Positions 42,523 through 51,504 are shown, counted from the stretch's first letter. The stretch is DNA of 64,000 nucleotides from Steroidobacter sp. (GCA_025929585.1 JAICPY010000001.1:93802-157801); one strand, 5' to 3'. The notes: generated by a model not told the origin, from the letters alone. A program made the numbers and translations.

Positions 42523-44697
42523 TTGTCTCGAGTTGAAGGTTGGCGTTGCAATCTCGTGCTCCATTTGAATCGTGTAGCAACGCCTCCTTTCGCGCCCCCG
42601 CGCAGGGAGCTCGCACGTTACGTGCTGCTCGCTGCCGTGTGCGTCGCTGGCATCGCAATGTTTGCACGAATTGCGCGCGCGCTCGATGCGATCGAGCTGT
42701 CCTTTGAAACGATCGCTAGCGCGGACTGGACTGTCGAAAAGTTCAGCGCCCATCTGGATGACCTGCAAAGTAATGCGCAGCTGCGAGTGAACATCGGCAC
42801 GCTGCGGCTGAAACAGTTAGCGCAACCACTCCACGATGTGGAGGTTCGCTGTACTCAGATGAAGATCTCGGCTGAGATCATCGGTTGTACGCAGGCACGA
42901 GCCTCAGCACGGATTCCACAGCTTGGCGCACAGAGCTTCGAAGTCGACTTCACCTATGGTCGTCGCGACGGGTCGCTCGATGTCCAAGCGCGCAACATCA
43001 AGGTGGGCACTGGAACACTGCAATTCAGTGCAGCTTCGCGCAAGGCAGGCTGGTCGTTTGCCGCCAAGCTGCAGGAAATTCCAATAGCAGTGCTGGCCAG
43101 CGTCGCCCAGTCGCTCGAGGTTTCTGTTCCGCTCGCAATCTCGAGCGGAACGATCACGAGCAAGCTGGAGGCGAGCGGTGTTGCCGCCGAGGTGGCTTCT
43201 CTCCTCGCTCGAGGTGAGCTGAGTGAAATCACGGCAAACAACGAGTCGGGCAGCATCGCAACGGATCGCCTCGACATTCAATTCGATCTCAACGCGGGTC
43301 AGCGTGACCAAGGTTGGCAGTACGAAATTGGAATCTCATCGCGCGCAGGTCAAGCGTACGCGGAACCGATATTTCTCGATTTCGCTACGCACGCATTATC
43401 CGCACGAGCCAAAGGCTATCGCGACGGTTCAGGGGCAATATACGCAGAGAGTTTTGAGATTTCACATGACGCCGCTTTGAAAGCTCACGGTCAAGCGATG
43501 CTGGATTTCGGACAACAACAACCGCTTCGCGGCCTGAGTTTGGAGCTGGAATCACTGCAATTTCCAGGAGCATACGAAACGTATCTGCAGCCGATGCTGC
43601 TCGACACGAATTTCAAATCACTGCAAACGAGCGGAGATCTCGCTGGTCGGATTTCTATCGAGTCTGGTGTACCTCGAGCATTCGATCTTGCATTCAAGAA
43701 AATCGATGTGGATGGCGGGGCGGAGTCGATCGCTTTGCGGGGACTCGAAGGTCAGTGGCATTGGATCGCGCAAGACGATGGGATTCGCGAGCCACGCGCC
43801 GTGTCGGAGCTTTCTTGGTCGAGTGGCGCAGTGTTCGGTTTGGATTTTGGCGCAAGCTCGATGAGCTTCGCCACCGAGGCGCGCGACTTTAGGCTGCTGC
43901 GTGCGACCACCATTCCGTTGCTCGACGGCGCGCTGCAGCTAGACAGTTTGCGTGCCCGCAATATCGGAACGCCAACGCTAGCCTTCATGATCGATGCCGC
44001 AATCGAGCCCCTGAGCGTAGAGCGGCTCTGCAGAGTATTTGGTTGGCCCGAGTTCGGCGGACGGCTGTCGGGCTCGATTTCGAAACTCAGGATGCGCGAA
44101 GGTGTCGTGACTCTGGGGACTACGCTGGAAGCTCAGGTGTTCGACGGCAATGTGCGCATCAGCGACTTGCGGTTGGAAGATCCGTTCGGAAAGTGGCCGC
44201 GCTTCTTCTCCAGTATCGAGGCGAGCAATTTGGATTTGGACCTCGTGACCAGCGCCTTTTCATTTGGCCGTATCACAGGCCGTTTATCCGGATCGATTCG
44301 TGATCTCGAACTGTTCGCGTGGTCGCCTGTCGCATTCGATGCGAGTTTGTTTACTCCTGAGAATGACCGCACCCGCCATCGCATCAGCCAACGCGCGGTT
44401 GAGAATATCGGCAGCATCGGCGGAGGCGGGACCAGCGTGACGGCTGCGTTATCCAGCGGGTTCTTGAGATTTTTCGAAGATTTCAACTACGCGCGCCTGG
44501 GCATTTCTTGCAAGTTGCGCAACGAGGTATGCGAGATGAATGGCGTCGGGCCCGCGCCGAGAGGCGGTTACTACTTGGTACAAGGACGAGGTGTACCGCG
44601 CATCGATGTGATTGGTAATTCGCGGCGAGTCGATTGGCCGCGCTTGGTTCAGCAGCTGATCGCAGTTACCGAATCCGAAGGACCCGTGGTTCAATGA
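42523..44697 (+). CDS. ydbH: YdbH-like AsmA/TamB-type intermembrane lipid-transport protein
   Basis: A 724-residue protein with one N-terminal membrane helix (YVLLAAVCVAGIAMFARIA, about residues 33-53) and a long beta-rich periplasmic part built of many short strands. The C-terminal region (SLRARNIGTPTLAFMIDAAIEPLSVERLCRVFGWPEFGG onward) is the DctA-YdbH domain. YdbH, like TamB and YhdP, is part of the AsmA group that carries phospholipid from the inner to the outer membrane. The gene stands before a YdbL-type gene, as in E. coli, but no YnbE gene is present between them. The start is uncertain: TTG at 42523 is the longest frame, GTG at 42556 is an alternative. It reads away from the LacI operator region. 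Confidence 0.82.
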   Translation: MSRVEGWRCNLVLHLNRVATPPFAPPRRELARYVLLAAVCVAGIAMFARIARALDAIELSFETIASADWTVEKFSAHLDDLQSNAQLRVNIGTLRLKQLAQPLHDVEVRCTQMKISAEIIGCTQARASARIPQLGAQSFEVDFTYGRRDGSLDVQARNIKVGTGTLQFSAASRKAGWSFAAKLQEIPIAVLASVAQSLEVSVPLAISSGTITSKLEASGVAAEVASLLARGELSEITANNESGSIATDRLDIQFDLNAGQRDQGWQYEIGISSRAGQAYAEPIFLDFATHALSARAKGYRDGSGAIYAESFEISHDAALKAHGQAMLDFGQQQPLRGLSLELESLQFPGAYETYLQPMLLDTNFKSLQTSGDLAGRISIESGVPRAFDLAFKKIDVDGGAESIALRGLEGQWHWIAQDDGIREPRAVSELSWSSGAVFGLDFGASSMSFATEARDFRLLRATTIPLLDGALQLDSLRARNIGTPTLAFMIDAAIEPLSVERLCRVFGWPEFGGRLSGSISKLRMREGVVTLGTTLEAQVFDGNVRISDLRLEDPFGKWPRFFSSIEASNLDLDLVTSAFSFGRITGRLSGSIRDLELFAWSPVAFDASLFTPENDRTRHRISQRAVENIGSIGGGGTSVTAALSSGFLRFFEDFNYARLGISCKLRNEVCEMNGVGPAPRGGYYLVQGRGVPRIDVIGNSRRVDWPRLVQQLIAVTESEGPVVQ

Positions 44698-44707
44698 TCT
44701 CGTGGCG

Positions 44708-44741
44708 ATGCTTTTGAAAGCATGACGAAGAAGGGTTTAAT
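44708..44741 (+). promoter_or_regulatory. Inverted repeat and sigma-70-like promoter before the DUF1318 gene
   Basis: ATGCTTT TG AAAGCAT (44708-44723) is a perfect inverted repeat. TTGAAA at 44714-44719 and TTTAAT at 44736-44741, 16 bases apart, form a fair promoter overlapping it. The DUF1318 gene could therefore have its own promoter in addition to read-through from the YdbH gene. Confidence 0.45.
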
Positions 44742-44782
44742 CTGGCAGCGGTTCTGCCATGAATGGCTTAAGGAGTAAAAAC

Positions 44783-45400
44783 ATGTCGCGACTCGCCTCG
44801 TTCAAGCTGGTGGCGCTGAGTCTTGCGCTATCCGCGTGCGTGACGATCAACGTCTATTTCCCCGCAGCGGCCGCGGAGAAGGCGGCGGATAAGATCATCG
44901 AGGATGTCTGGGGCAGCGAGCCGGCGGCGAAGCCGCGCGCGGAACAGCAGGAGCAGGGCACGTGGTACGTGGAATCTGCGCCTCAGCGCATCTTGTTAGC
45001 GGCCGCTGATTCCCTGTTGGATTTGCTGGTGAGTCCGGCACACGCCCAAGCGGATTTGAACGTGTCCACTCCCGCCGTTCGAGCGCTCACACAGTCGATG
45101 GAAGCACGCCACCCTCGCTTGAAGAAGTACTACGACTCCGGTGCAGTCGGTTTCACTCAGGACGGTCTGGTCGAGGTTCGCGACCAGAATCTGATACCGC
45201 TGCCCGAGCGCAATGCCGCTCGCAAGCTCGTCGCCGAAGAAAACGCCGATCGTGTGAATCTGTATCGCGAGATCGCGACTGCGAACAACCACCCGGAATG
45301 GGAGGCGGATATTCGAACCACGTTCGCGGAGCGTTGGATCAGCAGAGCTTCAGCCGGTTGGTACTACCAAGACTCCTCCGGCGCGTGGAAACAGAAGTAG
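44783..45400 (+). CDS. YdbL-type DUF1318 lipoprotein
   Basis: A 205-residue lipoprotein with signal LVALSLALSACVTINVYFP (Cys20). A charged helix (AEKAADKIIEDVWG) and a linker rich in Gln, Ala and Pro follow. The C-terminal half (about 95-205) is DUF1318: LKKYYDSGAVGFTQDGLVEVRD, LVAEENADRVNLYREIATANNHPEWEADI and RWISRASAGWYYQDSSGAWKQK match YdbL. E. coli YdbL is a shorter soluble protein that modulates the YdbH-YnbE bridge. This longer lipidated form is common outside the enterics. ATG at 44783 has AGGAG seven bases upstream. Its place after the YdbH-like gene supports a shared role in outer-membrane lipid homeostasis. Confidence 0.85.
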   Translation: MSRLASFKLVALSLALSACVTINVYFPAAAAEKAADKIIEDVWGSEPAAKPRAEQQEQGTWYVESAPQRILLAAADSLLDLLVSPAHAQADLNVSTPAVRALTQSMEARHPRLKKYYDSGAVGFTQDGLVEVRDQNLIPLPERNAARKLVAEENADRVNLYREIATANNHPEWEADIRTTFAERWISRASAGWYYQDSSGAWKQK

Positions 45401-45412
45401 CGAGCAAAAAAA

Positions 45413-45435
45413 AAGCCCCGCTCTTAGCGGGGCTT
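45413..45435. terminator. Intrinsic terminator hairpin after the DUF1318 gene
   Basis: The stem AAGCCCCGCT / AGCGGGGCTT has a 3-base loop. On the plus strand the T-run is short (CTTCTCGCTT). On the minus strand the preceding A-run (nine A) becomes a strong T-run. It may act in both directions. From 45436 to 45843 I see no recognisable gene or element. Confidence 0.75.
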
Positions 45436-45843
45436 CTCGCTTCCGAATCGACGACTTCTTCGAGTTATTTGGGCGCGGCGATTAAATCAGGAAACGTTGC
45501 GTTGTCGCTCTAACCCTTCATTAGCGCCGAGCCCGTCCGGATTCGGCGGCATCTTCCATGATGCTTTGTTGTCATCCCAATTCTCCCTTGCGGTGCCATC
45601 CCCGCTTTCTCTGCCAATCTCGCTTTGGTCCCGGCTAAAAGAGCACAGGATCAAGCGCGATTGCATACAAGAGAGCAAACGCCATGCCGATTATGCGGAT
45701 GCCGTTGTTACTTCAAGAGCTTAGCTCGACTGCAGCCCCTCTCAGCGCAGATCTAGAAGAGGGTCTGTAAAACGTTCCGACGCTGCGGCTGACGCGACGT
45801 TGCGATGTCATCGGGGCTCTTCTTCGACAAATCTTCCCAGCCT

Positions 45844-47892
45844 TCATTCTCGCGGCAGTTCTACGCGAATGCGCACGCCGGTGCCGTCGGGCAGGTTTTC
45901 CGCTTTGACTGACGCGCCGTGAAACTCGGCAATGAGTCGCACGATATAGAGGCCCAATCCCAGATGTGGCTTGCTGTGCGTGCCCGAGCGGCCACTGACC
46001 AAAGACTCGAATAAGCGGTCTCCGAGGCCGGGTGGCAGCTGCGGTCCTTCGTTCTCCACATCCAGCAGGCAGCTGCGCGCGTCCGCTGTAAGACTCAAGG
46101 TGATCGGGGCACCTGGCGCAGTAAAGTCGACGGCGTTGTCCATCAGCTTGTCGAGAAGCTGTGCGATCAGATCGGGCGATCCGTTGACATGACAGGCGCT
46201 GCTTGCCACTCGCGCTTCGATCCGATGCTGCGCGAACGTCTGTCGATAGGCGAGTGCCATGTTCCGTACGAGCTCCGCGAGATCGAAACGGACGCGCTCG
46301 GTGTGCTCGATGCTGTGCTCGACTCGAGTGGCTTCGCTCAGAGAAGTCAGAATGCCGTGCATTCGCGCCGTACCGTTCCTTGCGCGCTCCAGATATTCAC
46401 TAGCGGTTTCGCCCGGCATCGGCTCGGAGGCTAGATTGTCCAACGAGGAGCTGACAATCGTGAGCGGTGTGCGCAGCTCGTGCGAGAGTTTTGTGCCCAG
46501 GGTTTGAAGATAGCTCGTGTATTCCTTCAAGCGGCCGAGCAGATTTCCATAGCTGCGTGCTAAGGCGCCGATTTCATCGCGCGCATTCGTGTCCGGCAAT
46601 GCCAGCTCGATGCGACCTTCGGGTGTCAGCGCTGTGGACGCGGCGCGACTCAATCGCCGAATACGATGCGACAGGCGTGCAGCGAACACGAGCGTGACGA
46701 TGATCGTGAACAGCGTGGCGACGATCGTCAGGTTCAACAAGCGCGTCAGTGCGAGCTCACGCACCGATACCAATTGCTCACCCGGTTGCTCGACGATGAG
46801 CGCTCCGAATGCCTGACCGTCGAGCTGCACAGGCACAGCCGCACTGATCAGTGAGGGCTCACCTGCCGCCTGTTCGAACCAGATTGCCGTGCGTGCACCG
46901 CTTCGCGCCTCATCCACCGGTGTACCCCACATTCCATACGGCAATCCATAGGAATGTGCTGGAGCATCTTTGCTCGAGAACAAGATTCGGTAGATCGATC
47001 GAGCAAAGCCTTCCTCGTCGCGGCGAAGCTCAGCATGGTTAGGCTGGCCTATCACGACCGATCCTGCGCGGGCGAGTAGCCAACCATGATTGTCGACGAC
47101 CGAGACGCGCGTGCCTTCCGGCGAGAAGCGTTGCAGTCGGGCCTTCAACGCCTCCGAGCCTGTGTGGACGGCCGCCAGGCGAGTGCTAGCGACTGCGTTG
47201 CCTCGCGCGTCGATTGCATGAACCGCCATCTGCGTGCCGATGAGATTGATCGGGGCAAGCAATTCGATTGCATATCCATCGCTCGTCGAACGCCATACTC
47301 CGGAAACATGCGCGATCCGTTCATCGGACGGCGTCCAGGGCATGCCTACCGAACAAGGTCGAATGATGAGCGGCCCAGGTGCTACTGCGCTCAAGGACCA
47401 TGCGCGCTCCAAACCGAACTCATCGCGCATCAGAAGGATCAGTCGGTCGGAACTCTGGGCCGATAGGTCTTCTTGTGCCGGAGTCTCGTATTGGATCTTG
47501 GATGCGCGAACTTGCACATAGATGTGCATTGTTCGACCCGATACACCGAGCCGTATCTTGAGATCCTGCTGCGTGTCGTCCGTGAATCCCGGTACGCTGC
47601 GCGCCGGCACGGGCCATTCATCGGCGAACCCGTCGATCAAAGGTGTCGTAGGCAAGAGCGGCGCGAACAGGTCACCATTGCCGGCATCGAATTGCGTCGA
47701 AAGCTCGCGGACTCGATAAAGCAATTCGGGCTCGCTCGCAACGACGCGACTCAACACATCCGCAGTCGTGAGCAGCGCAACCTCTTGTCCTTCGCGCAAT
47801 GTTGTCTCCATCTGCTGCGCGTACCGCCATCCCGCCCAAGGCAGTACCAGCGTAAGCAGGCTGACGAGAAGGAGCTTGGTGCGAAGGGACAT
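45844..47892 (-). CDS. pdsS: PdsS-type sensor histidine kinase
   Basis: A 682-residue membrane kinase. One helix at the N-terminus (about 5-25), a periplasmic part of about 370 residues, a second helix near 400 (LLNLTIVATLFTIIVTLVFA), HAMP, then HisKA with SHELRTPLTIV (phospho-His) and a HATPase domain (LMDNAVDFTAP, LGLGLYIVRLIAEFHGASV). The periplasmic part carries PLIDGFADEWP, a beta-sandwich (carbohydrate-binding-like) start found in the TIGR03785 family named for a proteobacterial dedicated sortase system. The D-box reads VENEGPQLPPG, less usual than DxGxG. The PdsR regulator lies just upstream, separated by a palindromic repeat. No sortase gene is visible within the window. Confidence 0.85.
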   Translation of the reverse strand: MSLRTKLLLVSLLTLVLPWAGWRYAQQMETTLREGQEVALLTTADVLSRVVASEPELLYRVRELSTQFDAGNGDLFAPLLPTTPLIDGFADEWPVPARSVPGFTDDTQQDLKIRLGVSGRTMHIYVQVRASKIQYETPAQEDLSAQSSDRLILLMRDEFGLERAWSLSAVAPGPLIIRPCSVGMPWTPSDERIAHVSGVWRSTSDGYAIELLAPINLIGTQMAVHAIDARGNAVASTRLAAVHTGSEALKARLQRFSPEGTRVSVVDNHGWLLARAGSVVIGQPNHAELRRDEEGFARSIYRILFSSKDAPAHSYGLPYGMWGTPVDEARSGARTAIWFEQAAGEPSLISAAVPVQLDGQAFGALIVEQPGEQLVSVRELALTRLLNLTIVATLFTIIVTLVFAARLSHRIRRLSRAASTALTPEGRIELALPDTNARDEIGALARSYGNLLGRLKEYTSYLQTLGTKLSHELRTPLTIVSSSLDNLASEPMPGETASEYLERARNGTARMHGILTSLSEATRVEHSIEHTERVRFDLAELVRNMALAYRQTFAQHRIEARVASSACHVNGSPDLIAQLLDKLMDNAVDFTAPGAPITLSLTADARSCLLDVENEGPQLPPGLGDRLFESLVSGRSGTHSKPHLGLGLYIVRLIAEFHGASVKAENLPDGTGVRIRVELPRE

Positions 47893-47898
47893 AGATTT

Positions 47899-47975
47899 AG
47901 TCTGCAGTCTGTAGTCCGTGGTCCATAGGCCAGAGAAAACATTCTTGCCTGCGGACTATGGACTGCAGACTGTCA
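47899..47975. repeat. Inverted repeat with AGTCTGCAGTCTGTAGTCC arms
   Basis: The left arm (47899-47930) AGTCTGCAGTCTGTAGTCCG pairs with the right arm (47950-47975), whose reverse complement is CAGTCTGCAGTCCATAGTCC. The loop is about 20 bases. The right arm ends at the stop codon of the PdsR gene and the left lies near the PdsS start, so a hairpin would sit between the two cistrons. Confidence 0.8.
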
Positions 47976-48665
47976 GCTCTCTTTCCAGCGATACCCCATC
48001 CCGTACATCGTTTCGATGTTGTCGAATGCGGAATCGATGGCTTGGAATTTTCGGCGGATGCGTTTGATGTGCGAAGTAATCGTATTGTCATCGAGTACCA
48101 CGTTGGCGGCATCCATCAGCTGCTGTCGATTTTTCACGTGACCAGGATTCTTCGCGAGGGCATGCAGGATCCAAAACTCGGTGAGCGTGAGCCCGAGAGG
48201 ATTGTCGTTCCAGGTCGCGTGGAGTCTGGCTGCATCGATGACCAACGGGCCGCGGGTCAGAATCTGGTCGCGATTCGAGGGCTGCGTCAGCGCATCGATG
48301 CGGCGAAATAGCGCGCTTACACGCGCGATCAGATGCGTAAGGCTGATATCTTTGGTGAGGTAATCATCCGCACCGAGCCGCAAGCCCGAAACGGCGTCGA
48401 GCTCACTGTCACGTGCGGTGAGAAAGATGATCGGTAACTCGGCCGATAGGGCTCTCAATTCGCGACAAAGCTCAAAGCCGCCTTCGGGTTCGTCCCGAAG
48501 CCCAACATCCACGACCGCCAAGTCCGGTAGTCGAACCTTGAACGCGTCCATCGCCTCTTTACGAGAGCCATACGCGCGCACCGCGTATCCCTGCCGCTGA
48601 AAAGCAGCTGCATAGTTGTCTCGCAACGCCGGCTCGTCCTCGACAATGGCAATCAGCTTTTTCAT
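47973..48665 (-). CDS. pdsR: PdsR-type OmpR/PhoB-family response regulator
   Basis: A 230-residue transcriptional regulator. The receiver domain (1-122) has the phospho-acceptor Asp in LAVVDVGLRDEPEGG (an insert-like EPEGG typical of TIGR03787) and the acid pair in IVEDEPALRDNY. The winged-helix domain (130-228) ends in the recognition segment NTITSHIKRIRRKF and the wing MYGMGYRWKE. Its sequence pattern (LTLTEFWILHALAKNPGHVKNRQQLM) is that of the response regulator of the proteobacterial dedicated sortase system. It is transcribed before the PdsS kinase. The targets here are unknown because no sortase gene lies nearby. Confidence 0.87.
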   Translation of the reverse strand: MKKLIAIVEDEPALRDNYAAAFQRQGYAVRAYGSRKEAMDAFKVRLPDLAVVDVGLRDEPEGGFELCRELRALSAELPIIFLTARDSELDAVSGLRLGADDYLTKDISLTHLIARVSALFRRIDALTQPSNRDQILTRGPLVIDAARLHATWNDNPLGLTLTEFWILHALAKNPGHVKNRQQLMDAANVVLDDNTITSHIKRIRRKFQAIDSAFDNIETMYGMGYRWKES

Positions 48666-48762
48666 GGATATCCGCGACTAAAACGTCGATGCGCGAAGTC
48701 TACCGCTACCCGCACCTGGTGTGCGGGGTTGCCAGGATTGATCACAATTTGGCGATGGACGC

Positions 48763-48900
48763 GTGATGAAAGTGAGGGAGGTGATGGACGTGATGGACGT
48801 AAGATTTAGGGACTTCGCCCGGCGCCATCTCAGCGCGTGCGCAAATAGCACGACCAATCTGACAACCATCACTTACATCACTATCATCACCTCCATCACG
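48763..48900. repeat. Inverted repeat with GTGATGGACGTGATGGACG arms
   Basis: The left arm (48763-48804) is a run of GTGATGAAA, GTGAGGGAG and GTGATGGAC units. The right arm (48865-48900) reverse-complements to CGTGATGGAGGTGATGATAG. The loop is about 60 bases. It separates the PdsR gene from the glutaryl-CoA dehydrogenase gene, and its edge lies six bases from that gene's stop. Confidence 0.78.
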
Positions 48901-48905
48901 TTTCG

Positions 48906-50108
48906 TCAGAACGCACTCATTCCCGTCAGCGCCCGCCCGACTGTCAGTTGATGTACCGTCTCCGTGCCCTCATACGTGATGACACTTTCGAGATTCAGGG
49001 CGTGGCGGATCGGAACATATTCGACGCTGATACCCGCGCCGCCGAGCAGGTCGCGTGCGTCTCGAGCGACTTCGATTGCGGCTCGGGTGTTGTTCCATTT
49101 GGCGAGCGATACTTGCGTTGGCGACATGCGGTGCTGATCTTTGAGCCTGCCGAGCTGCAGAGAGAGTAGTTGCGAGGTCGTGATCTTGCGAGCCATCTCG
49201 GCAAGCCGAATCTGAACCGCCTGAGTTGCGGCGAGGGGTTTACCGAACAAGGTTCGCGTCTTCGTATATTCAATTGCTTCGGCAAGGCACGCCTGTGCCG
49301 CACCGGTCACACCCCAGCTAATCCCATAGCGTGCTTGAGTCAGGCATGAAAGCGGGCCTTTGAGCCCTATGACTCCAGGTAGGACGTTCTCCTCGGGTAC
49401 GCGAACATTGTCGAAGAACAAACTCGAAGTGATCGAAGCGCGCAGACTCATCTTGTGCTTGATGAGATCGGCGGCGAAACCTTTGAAGCTCTTTTCCACC
49501 AGAAAGCCCCGGATGCCTTCTTCCGTCTGGGCCCAGACGACTGCTAAATCCGCAATCGACCCATTCGTGATCCACATTTTCGCGCCATTCAATATCCAAT
49601 CTTTACCATCGCGGCGCGCAGTCGTTTTCATGTTCGCGGGATCCGATCCGCCATGCGGCTCGGTCAATCCGAAGCACGCGATCACTTCTCCTTTCGCCAT
49701 CTGTGGAAGCCAACGTTGTTTCTGTTCTTCGCTCCCATAGGCAAAAATCGGAAACATGCAAAGGCTCGATTGCACCGAGACAAAGCTGCGCAAACCGGAG
49801 TCTCCCCGTTCGAGCTCCTGGCAGATAAGGCCGTAGGACACAGCGTTGAGCCCTGCGCATCCGTAGCCCTCGATCGAGCTTCCGAGCAGGCCGAGGTTTG
49901 CTATGCCGCTTACGAGCTCGCGAGGAAAACGTTCGTGTTCGAAGCAGTCCGCGATGATCGGCAAAATTTCTTCGTCGACGAATTTGCCGACGGAATTCTG
50001 TACTAACTGCTCTTCCTCGGTGAGGAATGCGCGAACCGAATACAAATCGAGCGGATCGATTGCGCTCGCTGTGGGCGCGTTTCTCGCAACCTTGGGTGTG
50101 TTCGACAT
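48906..50108 (-). CDS. gcdH: Glutaryl-CoA dehydrogenase
   Basis: A 400-residue flavoenzyme that oxidises and decarboxylates glutaryl-CoA to crotonyl-CoA in lysine and tryptophan breakdown. The FAD-binding segment CFGLTEPHGGSDPANMKT and WITNGSIADL match the family. The catalytic base is the glutamate of ITYEGTETVHQL. LLGGAGISVEYVPIRHALNLESV is the conserved C-terminal part of glutaryl-CoA dehydrogenases rather than of short-chain acyl-CoA dehydrogenases. An AAGGAGAAAACACT ribosome-binding site precedes the ATG. No partner genes for lysine degradation are adjacent. Confidence in the specific substrate is good but rests on sequence pattern. Confidence 0.88.
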   Translation of the reverse strand: MSNTPKVARNAPTASAIDPLDLYSVRAFLTEEEQLVQNSVGKFVDEEILPIIADCFEHERFPRELVSGIANLGLLGSSIEGYGCAGLNAVSYGLICQELERGDSGLRSFVSVQSSLCMFPIFAYGSEEQKQRWLPQMAKGEVIACFGLTEPHGGSDPANMKTTARRDGKDWILNGAKMWITNGSIADLAVVWAQTEEGIRGFLVEKSFKGFAADLIKHKMSLRASITSSLFFDNVRVPEENVLPGVIGLKGPLSCLTQARYGISWGVTGAAQACLAEAIEYTKTRTLFGKPLAATQAVQIRLAEMARKITTSQLLSLQLGRLKDQHRMSPTQVSLAKWNNTRAAIEVARDARDLLGGAGISVEYVPIRHALNLESVITYEGTETVHQLTVGRALTGMSAF

Positions 50109-50231
50109 AGTGTTTTCTCCTTGCCCACATCATAGCTCCGCTGGTTACACTGGTACGCAACGTTGCTGCTTGTCCTCATTTCACGACGCGAGTAGCGTAC
50201 GCGCGAGTTGCATACAGCGCCTGGAGGTGAC

Positions 50232-50699
50232 ATGAAAAGTGTCGATCAATGGCTCGACGAATACGGCGAGAGTCACCAGAACTCGGCGAACAAAACCCTG
50301 CATTGGATTTGTGTGCCCATCATCGTCGTAAGTTTGATCGGCCTTCTATGGTCACTGCCGGTTCCGGGGGCAATCGGGGAGATTTCACCCTTGCTGAATT
50401 GGGGTACGTTGGTTCTTGCGATGGCGGTGCTTTACTACTTCTCGATGTCGCGCTCACTGGCGTTTGGAATGCTCGCGTTCGTAATCCTCGTAACGTTGTG
50501 CATCATGGGCTTGCAGAATTTGCCCTGGTCTTTATGGGTAGTTTGCCTGGCCCTCTTCGTAGTCGCTTGGATTGGGCAATTCATCGGACATCACTACGAG
50601 GGTAAGCGTCCGTCGTTTTTCAAAGACGTTCAGTTCCTCATGATAGGACCTCTGTGGTTGTTGAGTTTCATCTACCGTAAGCTGCGCATCCCATATTGA
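50232..50699 (+). CDS. Mpo1-like (DUF962) membrane protein
   Basis: A 155-residue membrane protein of the Mpo1/YGL010w-like family. SVDQWLDEYGESHQNSANKTLHWICVPIIVV is the diagnostic N-terminal segment with the conserved His residues. About four membrane helices follow, then IGHHYEGKRPSFFKDVQFLMIGPLWLL, which carries the second conserved His pair. Yeast Mpo1 is an iron-dependent dioxygenase of 2-hydroxy fatty acids, so a lipid-oxidising role is possible. GGAGGTGA immediately precedes ATG 50232, which is preferred over an earlier frame start. Bacterial members lack a described physiology. Confidence 0.87.
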   Translation: MKSVDQWLDEYGESHQNSANKTLHWICVPIIVVSLIGLLWSLPVPGAIGEISPLLNWGTLVLAMAVLYYFSMSRSLAFGMLAFVILVTLCIMGLQNLPWSLWVVCLALFVVAWIGQFIGHHYEGKRPSFFKDVQFLMIGPLWLLSFIYRKLRIPY

Positions 50700-50835
50700 G
50701 GGCTCTGGTTAAGGGCTTTGGCGCGTTGACACGTACAGTGGGCCGAACGCCCAGTTCAGGCGAAGTTCAGTCATTTCTCGCAAGGCTGTATGCAAGATGC
50801 TATTGCCTAAGCAGGAGCACAGGAGAGGAGAAGGT

Positions 50836-51504
50836 ATGCACAAGTCATTCGTCAGGTTAGTGAGCGTCGGCACGCTCGTCGTTTTTTGCGCAGCTGCTTG
50901 CACGACGGTGAATCCGTACACACGCGAGACGCAAACGAGCAAGGCCGTGAAAGGTGCTGGCATCGGTGCTGCCGCGGGTGCCGTGGCTGGTCTGCTCACG
51001 AAGGGCGATAAGCTAGAAAATGCCTTGATCGGCGCAGGAGTCGGTGCGCTGGCAGGCGGCGGTGTTGGCTATTACATGGATGTGCAGGAAGCGAAGCTTC
51101 GCCAGCGGCTCGATGGCACCGGAGTCAGCGTCACTCGCGTCGGCGATAACATCACCCTGAATATGCCGAGTAATATCACGTTCGCGTTGAACAGCGCTGA
51201 TCTCAACTCGCAATTCTTCAGCGCACTCGAAGGCGTCGGGGTCGTATTGAAGGAATACAACAAAACTGTCATCGAGGTGGCCGGTCACACCGACAGCTCT
51301 GGCAGCGATCAATACAATCAACAGTTGTCGCAACGGCGCGCGCAGGCAGTTGCGAGCTATCTGGCAAGTCAGGGCGTGAAGAACGAGCGTCTCATCACCG
51401 TCGGTGCCGGCGAAGCACATCCTGTTGCCGCAAACGACACGGAGCAGGGCAGAGCGGCGAATCGACGCGTCGAATTGACGATCGTGCCGGTGACCAAGGG
51501 ATAG
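50836..51504 (+). CDS. OmpA-family lipoprotein (YiaD-like)
   Basis: A 222-residue lipoprotein with signal LVSVGTLVVFCAAAC (lipidated Cys near 19). Two glycine-zipper segments follow (GAGIGAAAGAVAGLL and IGAGVGALAGGGVGYYMD), which usually insert in the outer membrane. The C-terminal OmpA domain (about 110-220) holds the peptidoglycan-binding pattern EVAGHTDSSGSDQYNQQLSQRRAQAVASYL and NRRVELTI. It tethers the outer membrane to the wall. The start with AGGAGAGGAGAAGGT upstream is clear. A strong terminator follows. It is YiaD-like rather than the sortase-system PdsO protein. Confidence 0.9.
   Translation: MHKSFVRLVSVGTLVVFCAAACTTVNPYTRETQTSKAVKGAGIGAAAGAVAGLLTKGDKLENALIGAGVGALAGGGVGYYMDVQEAKLRQRLDGTGVSVTRVGDNITLNMPSNITFALNSADLNSQFFSALEGVGVVLKEYNKTVIEVAGHTDSSGSDQYNQQLSQRRAQAVASYLASQGVKNERLITVGAGEAHPVAANDTEQGRAANRRVELTIVPVTKG

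Noticed and set aside
44783-45400. DUF1318 lipoprotein as a YnbE-YdbL fusion
   Set aside because: The N-terminal CVTINVYFP segment does not match the APKEPITINMN-type core of YnbE; a longer lipidated YdbL is a better description.
45487-45724. Small open frames on both strands after the YdbL-type gene
   Set aside because: Neither gives a recognisable protein, signal peptide or ribosome-binding site. It could be the remnant of a decayed gene, but nothing supports a specific origin.
50836-51504. OmpA-family protein as the PdsO component of the sortase system
   Set aside because: Glycine-zipper and OmpA layout are those of YiaD-like lipoproteins, and the gene is 3 kb from and not co-oriented with pdsR/pdsS.
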